Positions 43,631 through 52,988 of a stretch of 64,000 nt of DNA are shown here, in pieces; within the stretch, counting starts at the first letter, position 1, and every line of letters starts with the position of its first letter. Under the pieces are notes generated by a model. It saw nothing but the letters and a program-made list of their open reading frames with translations, was not told the origin of the DNA and made no database searches. This stretch comes from Bradyrhizobium sp. CCGUVB4N. Lineage in GTDB: Bacteria; Pseudomonadota; Alphaproteobacteria; Rhizobiales; Xanthobacteraceae. Made by a program: the position numbers and the translations under genes. The stretch covers positions 310,001 to 374,000 of the forward strand of contig NZ_JANADP010000001.1 of NCBI RefSeq assembly GCF_024199945.1, in the 5' to 3' direction.

Positions 43631-45592
43631 TCACGCCGCCTTTTTCGCCGCCGCCGGCTTCCGATGACGCAGGAATCGCCCAAGCAGCTTGCGTTTGCCC
43701 TTGCGCGGGATCAGGTCGATGTCGCTGACGAGCTTGGCGCCGCCCTTGCGGCGCTCCAGCACGATCTTGCGGCTGTGGAACGCTTCGAGCTCGACACGAT
43801 GCGCGACGCTGACGATGGTGGCCTCTCGCAGCTCGTCGGTGACCATCTTCATCATCTTGTCCTGGCTCTTCTCGTCGAGTGCGGAGGTCGCCTCGTCCAG
43901 CACGACGATGTCGGGGTTGTGCAGCAGGAGCCGCGCGAAGGCGAGGCGTTGTTTTTCGCCGCCGGACAGCGTCTGGTCCCACGGCCCCTCTTCCTCGATC
44001 TTCTCCTTGAGATGGTCGAGGCCGACCTTGTGCAGGGCTTCGCCGATCTCCTCGACGGTCCAGTCGTCCTCGGCGCCGGGATAGGCGACCGCGCGGCGCA
44101 GGCTGCCTGAGGGCACGTAGGGCCGCTGCGGCAGCATGAACAGCCGCCGGTCGGGATGGAAATTGACGCTGCCGTCGCCCCATGGCCACAGGCCTGCGAT
44201 GGCGCGCACCAGCGTGCTCTTGCCGGTACCGGATTCGCCGGCGACCAAAAGCCGCTCGCCGGGCTCGATCGCCACCTCGGTCTCGCCGACCACGGCAGTG
44301 CCGTCATCGAGCGTGACGGAGAGATCGTTCAGCTCCAGCATCGTCTCGTTGCTGGTCTCGCCGCGCTTGATGCGGCCGAGGCCGTCACCCTGCTCGGCGC
44401 GCTCGAGGCCGTCGAGCGACATCATCAGCGAGGCGATGCGGCGCGCGCAGGCGTTCCAGTCGGCGAGCCGCGGATAATTGTCGACCAGCCAGCCGAACGC
44501 GCTCTGCACGATGGTGAAGGCGGAGGCCGCCTGCATCACCTGGCCCAGCGTCATGCTGCCATCGAGAAATTTCGGCGCGCAGAGCAGGAGCGGGACCACG
44601 GGTGCGACGAGGCTCGAGCCCTGCGACACCAGCGTCGTGCGCATGTGCTGGCCCGCGAGCCGCGCCCACTGCCGCAGCACGCTGGTAAAATTGCGGTCGA
44701 TGCCGCCGCGCTCTTCCTCCTCGCCGCCGAGCAGCGCGATGCTCTCGCCGTTCTCACGCACGCGCGTCAGCGTGTAGCGGAAATCGGCCTCCGCCTGGTT
44801 CTTGTCCTCGGAGACCTGCACGAATTGACGGCCGATCACCAGGATCGAGCCCGAGGCGATTCCCGCATAGAGCATCGCGGCGATCACGAGGAAGCCGGGA
44901 ATGGTGATCGACGATCCGCCAAGCGTGACGGTGAGTGCGCCGCCGATGGTCCAGAGCACGACGATGAAAGTCGCGGCCGACAGCAGGGCCGAGGTCACGC
45001 CGGCGAGGAAGTCGACCGGCGAGTCCGTTGCGACGCGCAGATCCTCGGCGATGCGGTATTCCGGATTCTTGTGGTCGCCGCCGACGAGGTTGAGCTGGTA
45101 ATAGCGCCCGTTGGTGAGCCAGCGCGTCAGCACGCTGTTGGTGAGCCAGGCACGCCAGCGCCGCTGGATGCCCATGCGGGCAAACACCTGCGCGACGCCG
45201 AGCACGATGCTGCCGATCGCGAGCGGGAAGAACACCGCGGTGAGATGGAAGACCGTGGTCGCATCGCGCTTCTCGATGGCGTCGAAGATCGCGCGGTTCC
45301 AGACATTGATGCCGTATTGGAAGCCGACGGTGAGGACGATCAGCACGACGAGCCCGATCGAGAACGGCCAGGCGAGGCGGTCGCCCTTGCGTGCCCAGAA
45401 GCCGCGCGCGCTGATCCAGAACCGCGTCAGCAGATAATCCTTGCGCGCCTGCTCGATCTCTTCGGGCGAGAGGTCTGAATCAGGTTCGACCACTTCGGGC
45501 GGCGGCGGTGCGATCGCATCGCCGTCCTCGCCCTTGATGTCGACGATGGGCGGCTTCCTGCCCTGTTCGCGCTTTGCGGCTGGCTTTTGCAT
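43631..45592 (-). CDS. SbmA/BacA-like ABC transporter with fused ATPase (YddA/BclA type)
   Basis: 653 residues. A cytoplasmic N-terminus (about 75 residues, acidic/Pro-rich) is followed by an SbmA/BacA-type membrane domain (RARMGIQRRWRAWLTNSVLTRWL; YYQLNLVGGDHKNPEYRIAEDLR) and an ABC ATPase: Walker A AGESGTGKST, signature LSGGEKQRLAFARLLL, Walker B IVVLDEATSALDE. In Bradyrhizobium a member of this group (BclA) imports nodule peptides; other members carry different substrates, so assignment to BclA is only a possibility. It lies 53 bases downstream of a hybrid kinase gene and may share its mRNA. Confidence 0.87.
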   Translation of the reverse strand: MQKPAAKREQGRKPPIVDIKGEDGDAIAPPPPEVVEPDSDLSPEEIEQARKDYLLTRFWISARGFWARKGDRLAWPFSIGLVVLIVLTVGFQYGINVWNRAIFDAIEKRDATTVFHLTAVFFPLAIGSIVLGVAQVFARMGIQRRWRAWLTNSVLTRWLTNGRYYQLNLVGGDHKNPEYRIAEDLRVATDSPVDFLAGVTSALLSAATFIVVLWTIGGALTVTLGGSSITIPGFLVIAAMLYAGIASGSILVIGRQFVQVSEDKNQAEADFRYTLTRVRENGESIALLGGEEEERGGIDRNFTSVLRQWARLAGQHMRTTLVSQGSSLVAPVVPLLLCAPKFLDGSMTLGQVMQAASAFTIVQSAFGWLVDNYPRLADWNACARRIASLMMSLDGLERAEQGDGLGRIKRGETSNETMLELNDLSVTLDDGTAVVGETEVAIEPGERLLVAGESGTGKSTLVRAIAGLWPWGDGSVNFHPDRRLFMLPQRPYVPSGSLRRAVAYPGAEDDWTVEEIGEALHKVGLDHLKEKIEEEGPWDQTLSGGEKQRLAFARLLLHNPDIVVLDEATSALDEKSQDKMMKMVTDELREATIVSVAHRVELEAFHSRKIVLERRKGGAKLVSDIDLIPRKGKRKLLGRFLRHRKPAAAKKAA

Positions 45593-45645
45593 GGCCGGAT
45601 AACGCCAGACAAATCAGCCGGTTCCGTTGAGTTCCGCTGGGCCGA

Positions 45646-47784
45646 TCACTCGGCAGCGCCGTCACGCACCCGCTTCAGCCGCGCCGCCTGGTGCAGGACC
45701 CGCGACAGCTCCTCGATGGAATAGGGCTTTTGCACGAGCTCGAAGCCGGCGACGCCGTCCTGGGACAAAGCGTGGCTGTAGCCCGTGGTCAGCACGATTG
45801 GCACGCCGATGCCGCGATCACGGATCGCCTGGGCCAGATCGAGCCCGGTCATCCCGGGCATGACGACGTCGGAGAACACGACGTCGAAACGATCGGTCGC
45901 GCCGACCAGCTCGGTGAGCGCATCGGTGGCGTTGTCGACCAGCGTGATGCTGTAGCCGAGCTCGGTCAGTCCGTCGGCGGCGAAATTGCCGAGCTCGATA
46001 TTGTCCTCGACGACCAGCACCGACATGCCGCTGCCGGCGACCGCCGGCGCTGTGGTCGGCGCCTGGCTTCGCGGCAAGAGCGTTGCCGGCACGCGCGGCA
46101 GATAGAGCGAGAAGGTGCTGCCCTGGCCGACTTCGCTCATGACGGTCACCTCGCCGCCGGATTGCCGGGCGAAGCCGAACACTTGCGACAGGCCGAGGCC
46201 GGTGCCCTGGCCGACCTGCTTGGTGGTGAAGAACGGCTCGAAGATGCGGCCCAATTGCGCGGCGGGAATGCCGATGCCGCTGTCGCTGACGGCGACGCAG
46301 ACAAATCCGTGACTTCCCGAGAGGTGCGCCAGCGTGTCCGGGACATTGGTCGCCGCGTGCACCGTGAAGACGATCCGGCCCTTGCCCTGCATGGCGTCGC
46401 GCGCGTTGGTCGCCATGTTGATCATGGCCGTCTCGAACTGGCCGGCATCGGCATTGACGAGACAGGGCTCGATCGGCAGCTGCGTGACGATTTCGATGGC
46501 CGGTCCGAGCAGCGTGGCGAGCATGTCGCGCAGCGACTGCATGCGGTCGCCGATGTCGAACACTTCGGGCTTCAAGGTCTGGCGTCGCGCGAAGGCCAGG
46601 AGCTGCGAGGTCAGCTTGGCCGCGCGCGCGACCGCCTCGGCGATCGCCGTGATGTAGCGCTGCCGCCGTTCCTCGCTGATTTGCGGCCGGTTCAACAGAT
46701 CGACGGACGCGCGGATGACGGTCAGGAGATTGTTGAAATCGTGCGCGACGCCGCCGGTGAGCTGGCCCAGCGCCTCCAGCCGCTGGCTGTGCTTGAGTGC
46801 GTCCTCGGCTTCGCGCCGCCTGGCCGCCTCGGTCTGGAGAGTCTGGGTGCGGCGGAAGGCGAAGGCCAGCAGGATGAACAGCAGCGCGGTTGCGGGCACG
46901 CCGAACACCAGATGCTGGCTCATGGTGGCGAGCCAGCGCGCGCGGATCGCCGACGTCTCGAGGCCGGCGCTGACATAGATCGGATATTCGGCGACGCGCC
47001 GGTAGCCGATGCGCCGCTCGATCCCGTCCGACGGCCAGGCGATGGTCATCAGCCCATGATCGGGATGGGCCGCGATGCTCCGGCCGACCGGACCGTTCGG
47101 ATCGAGCTGGATCTGGTGGTCGAGCCGCGGGAAATGCGCCAGCAGCACGCCGTCGGTGCGTCCCATCGCGAAGAAGGAGCCGGGATCGGTGCCGATCCTG
47201 GCGTAAAAGCTCTCGAAATATTCCGGCAGCACGGACGCCTGGATCACGCCGGTGAAGCTGCCATCGTCGGTCGTGCGGCGGCGGCTGACGCCGAAGAAGC
47301 GCGCACCCTGGTAGGGCTGCCGCGGCGTCAGCGAGGCGCCGATGAAGGTGCCGATGCTCTGGTCGACATGGGCATAGAAGTAATCGCGGTCGGCAAAGCT
47401 CTGATCCGGCGCCGGCGACGCCAGACTGTTGACCAGCGATTTGCCGTTCGCATCGAAGATCCAGGCCGATTTGAGCTGCGGCAGCGCGTCGGTCAGCTGC
47501 TTCAGGCGCCGGTGCAGCGCGCCTTCCCGCGACCGGATGACGTCGTCGGGAAGGTCGCGCACGACCTCGTTGATCTCGGCGAGGCTGCGGTCGATGGTCT
47601 CGAACACCTTGAGCGCGTGCTCATGGGCGACATCGAGCGTGCGCTCGATCTCACGGTCGGCGATGTCGCGGGTCGAATTGAAGGAGATGGTGGAGGCGAT
47701 GGCGAACAGCGCAATCGGCAGCGCCAGGGATGCGGCCATCATCCACTGCAAGAGTCTCAGCGAATTGCGTTGTGCGCCCTGCAA
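45646..47784 (-). CDS. Hybrid sensor histidine kinase/response regulator
   Basis: 712 residues. A first membrane helix (about 15-35), a periplasmic dCache-like sensor (35-285, FDANGKSLVNSL, SFADRDYFYAHV), a second helix (about 288-308), then HisKA with GGVAHDFNNLLTVIRASVD, an HATPase with MINMATNARDAMQ, DSGIGI and GTGLGLSQV, and a C-terminal receiver (VLVVEDNIELG, Asp in VVFSDVVMPG). The dCache sensor suggests a small-molecule ligand. Likely regulator of the adjacent ABC transporter, but no output protein is encoded here. Confidence 0.93.
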   Translation of the reverse strand: MQGAQRNSLRLLQWMMAASLALPIALFAIASTISFNSTRDIADREIERTLDVAHEHALKVFETIDRSLAEINEVVRDLPDDVIRSREGALHRRLKQLTDALPQLKSAWIFDANGKSLVNSLASPAPDQSFADRDYFYAHVDQSIGTFIGASLTPRQPYQGARFFGVSRRRTTDDGSFTGVIQASVLPEYFESFYARIGTDPGSFFAMGRTDGVLLAHFPRLDHQIQLDPNGPVGRSIAAHPDHGLMTIAWPSDGIERRIGYRRVAEYPIYVSAGLETSAIRARWLATMSQHLVFGVPATALLFILLAFAFRRTQTLQTEAARRREAEDALKHSQRLEALGQLTGGVAHDFNNLLTVIRASVDLLNRPQISEERRQRYITAIAEAVARAAKLTSQLLAFARRQTLKPEVFDIGDRMQSLRDMLATLLGPAIEIVTQLPIEPCLVNADAGQFETAMINMATNARDAMQGKGRIVFTVHAATNVPDTLAHLSGSHGFVCVAVSDSGIGIPAAQLGRIFEPFFTTKQVGQGTGLGLSQVFGFARQSGGEVTVMSEVGQGSTFSLYLPRVPATLLPRSQAPTTAPAVAGSGMSVLVVEDNIELGNFAADGLTELGYSITLVDNATDALTELVGATDRFDVVFSDVVMPGMTGLDLAQAIRDRGIGVPIVLTTGYSHALSQDGVAGFELVQKPYSIEELSRVLHQAARLKRVRDGAAE

Positions 47785-47898
47785 GGTCGCTCCCGGTCCC
47801 CCGACGGGAAGCTTACTTGAATCTGACGCCGGGAAGGAAGCGACTTATGGCCGGAACCGGAGGTTGTGGTCCGCCGATTCGCCCGCGACGCGGGATAA

Positions 47899-47911
47899 GG
47901 TAAATTTTACC
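47899..47911. promoter_or_regulatory. Palindrome GGTAAATTTTACC upstream of the kinase gene
   Basis: Perfect 6-bp arms (GGTAAA / TTTACC) around one T, 115 bases before the kinase start and 65 after the sdhB stop. AT-rich in a GC-rich setting, so it stands out as a possible operator; no regulator can be named. Confidence 0.3.
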
Positions 47912-47975
47912 CGAAGCAGGCCCGGTCGTAGCATACCCCGGCCGTCCTGGCCGGGGGGGACGGTGTCCGCAGCGC

Positions 47976-48758
47976 CTAGATCTGGCGCTCGACCATCTTG
48001 AGCTTGAGCTCGGCGATGGCTTCGGCCGGGTTGAGGCCCTTCGGGCAGGCCTTGGCGCAGTTCATGATGGTGTGGCAGCGATAGAGCCGGAACGGGTCCT
48101 CGAGGTTGTCGAGCCGCTCGCCGGTGGCCTCGTCGCGCGAATCGGACACCCAGCGGTTGGCCTGCAGCAGCGCGGCCGGACCGAGATAACGGTCGCTGTT
48201 CCACCAATAGCTCGGGCACGAGGTCGAGCAGCAGGCACAGAGGATGCACTCGTAGAGGCCGTCGAGCTTCTCGCGATCCTCGTGGGTCTGGCGCCATTCC
48301 TTCTGCGGCGTCGGCGAGGTCGTCTTCAGCCAAGGCTCGATCGACGCGTACTGGGCGTAGAAATTGGTGAGGTCGGGAACGAGATCCTTCACCACCGGCT
48401 GATGCGGCAGCGGGTTGATCTTCACCGCGCCGTCCTTCACGTCGTGCATCGAGCGGGTGCAGGCCAGCGTGTTCTGGCCGTCGATGTTCATGGCGCAGGA
48501 GCCGCAGACGCCTTCGCGGCAGGAGCGGCGGAAGGTCAGCGACGGGTCGATGTGGTTCTTGATCCAGATCAGGCCGTCCAGCACCATCGGACCGCAATCA
48601 TTGGTATCGACGTAATAGGTGTCGACGCTCGGATTCTTGCCGTCGTCCGGATTCCAGCGATAGACGCGAAACTCGCGCGTCTCGGTCGCGCCCGCGGGCT
48701 TCGGCCAGGTCTTGCCGCCGGTGATCTTGGAGTTCTTCGGAAGTGCGAATTCAACCAT
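47976..48758 (-). CDS. sdhB: Succinate dehydrogenase iron-sulfur subunit
   Basis: 260 residues with the three Fe-S clusters of SdhB: [2Fe-2S] in [15 protein letters not shown] and the following Cys (TLAC), then [16 protein letters not shown] and [18 protein letters not shown] for the [4Fe-4S] and [3Fe-4S] clusters. It passes electrons from SdhA to ubiquinone at the membrane (complex II). Last gene of sdhCDAB, 24 bases after sdhA. The N-terminal extension ([17 protein letters not shown]) is normal for alphaproteobacteria. Confidence 0.97.
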   Translation of the reverse strand: MVEFALPKNSKITGGKTWPKPAGATETREFRVYRWNPDDGKNPSVDTYYVDTNDCGPMVLDGLIWIKNHIDPSLTFRRSCREGVCGSCAMNIDGQNTLACTRSMHDVKDGAVKINPLPHQPVVKDLVPDLTNFYAQYASIEPWLKTTSPTPQKEWRQTHEDREKLDGLYECILCACCSTSCPSYWWNSDRYLGPAALLQANRWVSDSRDEATGERLDNLEDPFRLYRCHTIMNCAKACPKGLNPAEAIAELKLKMVERQI

Positions 48759-48782
48759 TTCGATAAGGCTTTCGCTGTTCGC

Positions 48783-50618
48783 TCAGTACACGCGCGCTTT
48801 GGGCGGGATGTACTGCACGTCGTTGGTCATGGTGTAGTCGTGAACCGGGCGGTACTCGATCTTGACCTTGCCGTTGTCGTCGAGCCAGGCCAGCGTGTGC
48901 TTCATCCAGTTCTTGTCGTCGCGCGCGGAGAAGTCCTCGCGCGCATGCGCGCCGCGGCTCTCGGTGCGGTTGGCGGCCGAGTCCATCGTCACCACCGCCT
49001 GCGAAATCAGATTGTCGAATTCGAGCGTCTCGATCAGGTCCGAATTCCACACCAGCGAGCGATCGGACACGGCGATGTCGGTGATGCCGCTGTGGACCTT
49101 CTCGATCAGGTGCTGGCCTTCGCTCAGCACGTCGCCGGTGCGGAACACGGCGCAGTTGTTCTGCATCACATGCTGCATGCCTTCGCGCAGCTTTGCGGTC
49201 GGCGTGCCGCCCGAGGCGTAGCGATAATGGTCGAGGCGGCCGAGCGCGAGATCGGCCGAGTTCGCCGGCAGCTCGGGCTGCTTGGCGTTCGGGGTCAGCT
49301 TCTCGGCGAGACGGAGCGCCGCGGCGCGGCCGAACACGACGAGATCGATCAGCGAGTTCGAGCCGAGGCGGTTGGCGCCGTGCACGGAGACGCAAGCGGC
49401 TTCGCCGATCGCCATCAGGCCCGGGATGATGGCGTTGTCGTCGCCGTCCTTCTTGGTCAGCACTTCGCCGTGATAATTCGTCGGAATGCCGCCCATGTTG
49501 TAGTGCACGGTCGGCACGATCGGGATCGGCTCGCGCGTCACGTCGACATTGGCGAAGATTTTTGCGGATTCGGAGATGCCCGGCAGGCGCTCGGCGAGCA
49601 CCGCGGGATCGAGATGGTCGAGATGAAGGAAGATGTGGTCCTTCTTCTTGCCGACGCCGCGGCCTTCGCGGATCTCGATGGTCATCGCGCGCGAGACGAC
49701 GTCGCGTGACGCCAGGTCCTTTGCCGACGGCGCATAGCGCTCCATGAAGCGCTCGCCCTCGGAATTGACGAGGTAGCCGCCTTCGCCGCGCGCACCTTCG
49801 GTGACGAGGCAGCCCGAACCGTAGATGCCGGTCGGGTGGAATTGCACGAACTCCATGTCCTGCATCGGCAGGCCGGCGCGCAGCACCATGCCGCCGCCGT
49901 CGCCGGTGCAGGTGTGCGCCGAGGTGCAGGAGGCGTAGGCGCGGCCGTAGCCGCCGGTCGCGAGGATCACGGTCTGGGCGCGGAAGCGATGCAGCGTACC
50001 GTCGTCGAGCTTGAGCGCGATGACGCCGCGGCAGGTGCCCTGGTCGTCCATGATCAGGTCGATGGCGAAGAACTCGATGAAGAACTCGGCCGCGTGACGC
50101 AGCGACTGACCATACATCGTGTGCAGCATGGCGTGACCGGTGCGGTCGGCGGCGGCGCAGGTGCGCTGCGCCTGGCTCTTGCCGAACTCGGTGGTCATGC
50201 CGCCGAACGGACGCTGGTAGATCTTGCCGTCCTCGGTGCGCGAGAACGGCACGCCCCAATGTTCGAGCTCGTAGACCGCGTCGGGCGCGTTGCGCACCAT
50301 GTATTCGATCGCGTCCTGGTCGCCGAGCCAGTCCGACCCCTTCACGGTGTCGTACATGTGCCAGCGCCAGTCGTCCTTGTGCATGTTGCCGAGCGAAGCC
50401 GAGATGCCGCCCTGCGCCGCGACCGTGTGCGAGCGGGTCGGAAACACCTTGGTGATGCAGGCCGTCTTCAGGCCGGCTTCGCTGCAGCCGACCGTGGCGC
50501 GCAGGCCCGCGCCGCCGGCGCCGACCACGACGACGTCATAGGTGTGGTCCTCGATCGGATAGGCTTTGCCGTTGGTGGCGGGAGCGCCGTTGCCCTTGCC
50601 ATTCGTCGCGTTGGCCAT
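48783..50618 (-). CDS. sdhA: Succinate dehydrogenase flavoprotein subunit
   Basis: 611 residues. FAD-binding [17 protein letters not shown] near the N-terminus, the covalent-flavin SHTVAAQGG (His), the catalytic [21 protein letters not shown] and [19 protein letters not shown], and C-terminal [11 protein letters not shown]. It oxidises succinate to fumarate in the TCA cycle. Its start lies 3 bases after the sdhD stop, so it is tightly coupled. The first 20 residues ([17 protein letters not shown]) form a flexible leader typical of the group. Confidence 0.98.
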   Translation of the reverse strand: MANATNGKGNGAPATNGKAYPIEDHTYDVVVVGAGGAGLRATVGCSEAGLKTACITKVFPTRSHTVAAQGGISASLGNMHKDDWRWHMYDTVKGSDWLGDQDAIEYMVRNAPDAVYELEHWGVPFSRTEDGKIYQRPFGGMTTEFGKSQAQRTCAAADRTGHAMLHTMYGQSLRHAAEFFIEFFAIDLIMDDQGTCRGVIALKLDDGTLHRFRAQTVILATGGYGRAYASCTSAHTCTGDGGGMVLRAGLPMQDMEFVQFHPTGIYGSGCLVTEGARGEGGYLVNSEGERFMERYAPSAKDLASRDVVSRAMTIEIREGRGVGKKKDHIFLHLDHLDPAVLAERLPGISESAKIFANVDVTREPIPIVPTVHYNMGGIPTNYHGEVLTKKDGDDNAIIPGLMAIGEAACVSVHGANRLGSNSLIDLVVFGRAAALRLAEKLTPNAKQPELPANSADLALGRLDHYRYASGGTPTAKLREGMQHVMQNNCAVFRTGDVLSEGQHLIEKVHSGITDIAVSDRSLVWNSDLIETLEFDNLISQAVVTMDSAANRTESRGAHAREDFSARDDKNWMKHTLAWLDDNGKVKIEYRPVHDYTMTNDVQYIPPKARVY

Positions 50619-50621
50619 GGG

Positions 50622-51026
50622 TTACACTCCGGATGACAGTTGGAGAATCGCGTAGATCGACGCGAGCGCGACCGCGATCGAGAAGAAATTGTTGAGCATG
50701 ATCGTCGCGAGCTTGAGCTTCTCGTTGTGGACGTAGTCCTCGATCACGACCTGCATGCCGATCTTCATGTGCCAGGCGCTGGCGATGATGAAGAGCACCA
50801 TGATGATGGCGATCGGCAGCGAGCCCAGGATCTGCTTCGCATAGGCCTGGTTGCGGCCGAGCAGCATCATGATGACGACGATCACGGGGAGCATCAGCAG
50901 CACCATCGCCACCGCCGTCAGGCGCTGGCGCCAGAAATCGGACGTGCCGGAATGCGCGGCGCCGAGGTTGCGGACGCGGCCGAGCGGGGTGCGCATGCTG
51001 CGCTTCGGCGTATCAGCCGTGCTCAT
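50622..51026 (-). CDS. sdhD: Succinate dehydrogenase membrane anchor subunit
   Basis: 134 residues with three membrane helices. TPLGRVRNLGAAHSGTSDFWRQRLTAVAM is the conserved N-terminal part; the heme b ligand His lies in ASAWHMKIGMQVVIEDYVH. SdhD with SdhC anchors the SdhAB dimer and forms the ubiquinone site. It overlaps sdhC by 4 bases (ATGA) and ends 3 bases before sdhA. Length and motif are normal. Confidence 0.95.
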   Translation of the reverse strand: MSTADTPKRSMRTPLGRVRNLGAAHSGTSDFWRQRLTAVAMVLLMLPVIVVIMMLLGRNQAYAKQILGSLPIAIIMVLFIIASAWHMKIGMQVVIEDYVHNEKLKLATIMLNNFFSIAVALASIYAILQLSSGV

Positions 51027-51421
51027 CGTCCACCTCCGGTCGCGTAGGCAATGATCCAGATCAGCACCGTCAGGGCGATGCCGCCGATCAGGGCGCCCCA
51101 GGTCAGCGCTTCGCGCTCATTGGCCTTGAAGCCGTAGCCAAGGTCCCACACGAAGTGCCGGATACCGCTCAACATATGGTGCATCAGCGCCCAAGTGTAG
51201 CCGAACATGATCAGCCGGCCGATGATGCTGCCGGTGAAGGCCTGGACGTGGGCATAGGCGGCCGGGCCGGAGGCTGCAGCGATCAGCCACCAGGCCAGCA
51301 GCAGGGTTCCGACGTAGAGGGCGATACCGGTGGCGCGGTGGACGATGGACAGCGCCATCGTCAACGTCCAGCGGTAGACTTGCATGTGTGGTGAAAGCGG
51401 TCGTTCGATCCGTGCGGTCAT
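51023..51421 (-). CDS. sdhC: Succinate dehydrogenase cytochrome b556 subunit
   Basis: 132 residues with three membrane helices. The N-terminal RPLSPHMQVYRWTLTMALSIVHRATGIAL (split here as RPLSPHMQVYRW and SIVHRATG) and HHMLSGIRHFVWDLGYG with the heme-ligand His are diagnostic. First gene of sdhCDAB. A palindrome TGGTATACCA lies about 160 bases upstream in the 520-base divergent region. Confidence 0.95.
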   Translation of the reverse strand: MTARIERPLSPHMQVYRWTLTMALSIVHRATGIALYVGTLLLAWWLIAAASGPAAYAHVQAFTGSIIGRLIMFGYTWALMHHMLSGIRHFVWDLGYGFKANEREALTWGALIGGIALTVLIWIIAYATGGGR

Positions 51422-51940
51422 GGGCTTTTGATGTTTATGGCGGCCCAGCAGGGGGCGCGCGGGGATCGCGAAAGGTCGGCTCTATTTACGGAGTCGATTT
51501 GGCCGGCGCAATCACCAAATCGCCATAAATCGAATCGCAGTTCAGCCTTACGGCGTTGATGCAACAAGCCAATCAGGGCCTTGGTATACCAGATCGATGG
51601 TGCACCGACCAAAAATCGAACATTAATTCACTCTTTATGGCGGTGGGCGAGGCCCATTGAAATTACTATTGGAACGGCTCTAAGCCACCGCGCGCTTGCC
51701 ACGGTTCGAACCAGTCAGTTCAGCGCCCCGAAGCAACGCGGTTGACCGACGGACCATTCGCGATTTCCGTCCTGCGCATCGATTTTCCGTCCGGCGGCGG
51801 ATATGCGCAACTTGCATTCCACCCCAGCCGGAAGGCGCGTCGTGTCGACCGCGCAGATCGGATCGCCTACAGCTTCATGCGCAGCTCATTCCGAGCGGAC
51901 GAATCGGAGACGTTGCGGCCGGTTGTCGGGGCAGGTCCGG
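51422..51940. other. Divergent control region of sdhCDAB and the TauE/SafE gene
   Basis: 519 bases without a convincing gene; small frames here lack ribosome sites and family features. The half next to sdhC is AT-richer (for example 51485-51540 and 51600-51640), as expected of a strong promoter region. The palindrome at 51582 lies within it. Confidence 0.6.
51582..51591. promoter_or_regulatory. Palindrome TGGTATACCA upstream of sdhC
   Basis: A perfect 10-bp palindrome, flanked as TTGGTATACCAG, about 160 bases before sdhC. The T-N-G-T...A-C-N-A spacing resembles operators of GntR/FCD-type regulators. No GntR gene is in the window. Pattern only. Confidence 0.4.
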
Positions 51941-52801
51941 GTGATTGCAGGTCTTGATATTCGTGAACTCGTGGAGCTCGCGCTGCTGCTGATCGCAGTC
52001 GGCGCGCTCTCCGGGTTTCTGGCCGGTGTGTTCGGCATCGGCGGCGGCGCGATTCTGGTGCCGGTGTTTTACGAATGTTTTCGCATTGCCGGCGTGCCGC
52101 TGGACGTGCGCATGCCGCTTTGCGTCGGTACATCGCTCGCGGTCATCATCCCGACGTCGATCCGTTCGTTCCAGGCGCATCACAAGCGCGGCGCCGTCGA
52201 CATGTCGATCCTGCGCGTCTGGTGGCTGCCGATCCTGATCGGTGTCGTCGCCGGCAGCGTGGTCGCGCGCTACGCGCCGGAGCGGCTGTTCAAGATCGTC
52301 TTCGTCTGCGTCGCCTATTCGGCTGCCGTGCGACTGATTTTCGCGCGCGAGACCTGGAAGCTCGGCGACGATCTGCCGCGCGGTCCCTTGATGCGCGTCT
52401 ACGGCTTCTGCGTCGGCATCTTGTCGACGCTGATGGGCATCGGCGGCGGCTTGTTCTCGAACCTGCTGATGACCTTCTACGGCCGGCCGATCCATCAGGC
52501 GGTCGCGACCTCCTCGGCGCTGGCGGTGCTGATCTCGATCCCCGGCGCGCTCGGCTACGTCTATGCCGGCTGGCCGGCCGCGGCGACGTATCCCAGCGTC
52601 GCAGCGCTGCAAATTCCGTTCGCGCTCGGTTACGTCTCGCTGATCGGCGCCGTGCTGGTGATGCCGATGAGCCTCGTGACGGCGCCGCTCGGTGTGAAGG
52701 CCGCACATGCAATGTCGAAGCGGACGCTGGAGGTCGCGTTCGGATGCTATCTGTTTATCGTGGGCAGCCGGTTTGTGATGAGTCTTGTGGGCGGGCAGTG
52801 A
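51941..52801 (+). CDS. TauE/SafE (TSUP) family permease
   Basis: 286 residues from GTG 51941. Eight hydrophobic segments and the two TSUP repeats are visible: LSGFLAGVFGIGGGAILVPVFY at the N-terminus and LSTLMGIGGGLFSNLLMTF in the middle. The family exports or imports sulfite, sulfoacetate, organosulfonates or other organic anions; substrate here unknown. Upstream GGGGCAGG supports the GTG; the longer frame to 51803 has no family residues. It is between sdhCDAB and matB. Confidence 0.85.
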   Translation: MIAGLDIRELVELALLLIAVGALSGFLAGVFGIGGGAILVPVFYECFRIAGVPLDVRMPLCVGTSLAVIIPTSIRSFQAHHKRGAVDMSILRVWWLPILIGVVAGSVVARYAPERLFKIVFVCVAYSAAVRLIFARETWKLGDDLPRGPLMRVYGFCVGILSTLMGIGGGLFSNLLMTFYGRPIHQAVATSSALAVLISIPGALGYVYAGWPAAATYPSVAALQIPFALGYVSLIGAVLVMPMSLVTAPLGVKAAHAMSKRTLEVAFGCYLFIVGSRFVMSLVGGQ

Positions 52802-52830
52802 TCGGGGTGACCCGCGCTCACCAAGCGTTC

Positions 52831-52941
52831 CGCTGTCATCGCCCGACTTGATCGGGCGATCCAGTATTCCAGAGACAGCGGTGACTGAGCCGAGAGGCCG
52901 CGGCGTACTGGATGCCCCGGTCAAGCCGGGGCATGACAGCG
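52831..52941. repeat. Dispersed palindromic element, family F
   Basis: 111 bp: left arm CGCTGTCATCGCCCGACTTG ATCGGGCGATCCAGTA, right arm TACTGGATGCCCCGGTCAAG CCGGGGCATGACAGCG. Each arm is a hairpin and the outer ends are inverse copies. Lies between convergent TauE/SafE and matB and may end both mRNAs. Confidence 0.9.
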
Positions 52942-52988
52942 CGTTGTGCGGATGGTCCTCGTCGCAAAACCCGCGACGAGCCGTCTCC

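Noticed and set aside
45691..47820. 709-residue plus-strand frame opposite the hybrid kinase
   Set aside because: Shadow of a high-GC gene: Arg/His/Asp-rich, no domain, no ribosome site, while the minus strand encodes a full kinase.
51742..51957. 71-residue frame in the sdhC/TauE gap
   Set aside because: No ribosome site, no recognisable features, overlaps the start of the permease gene.
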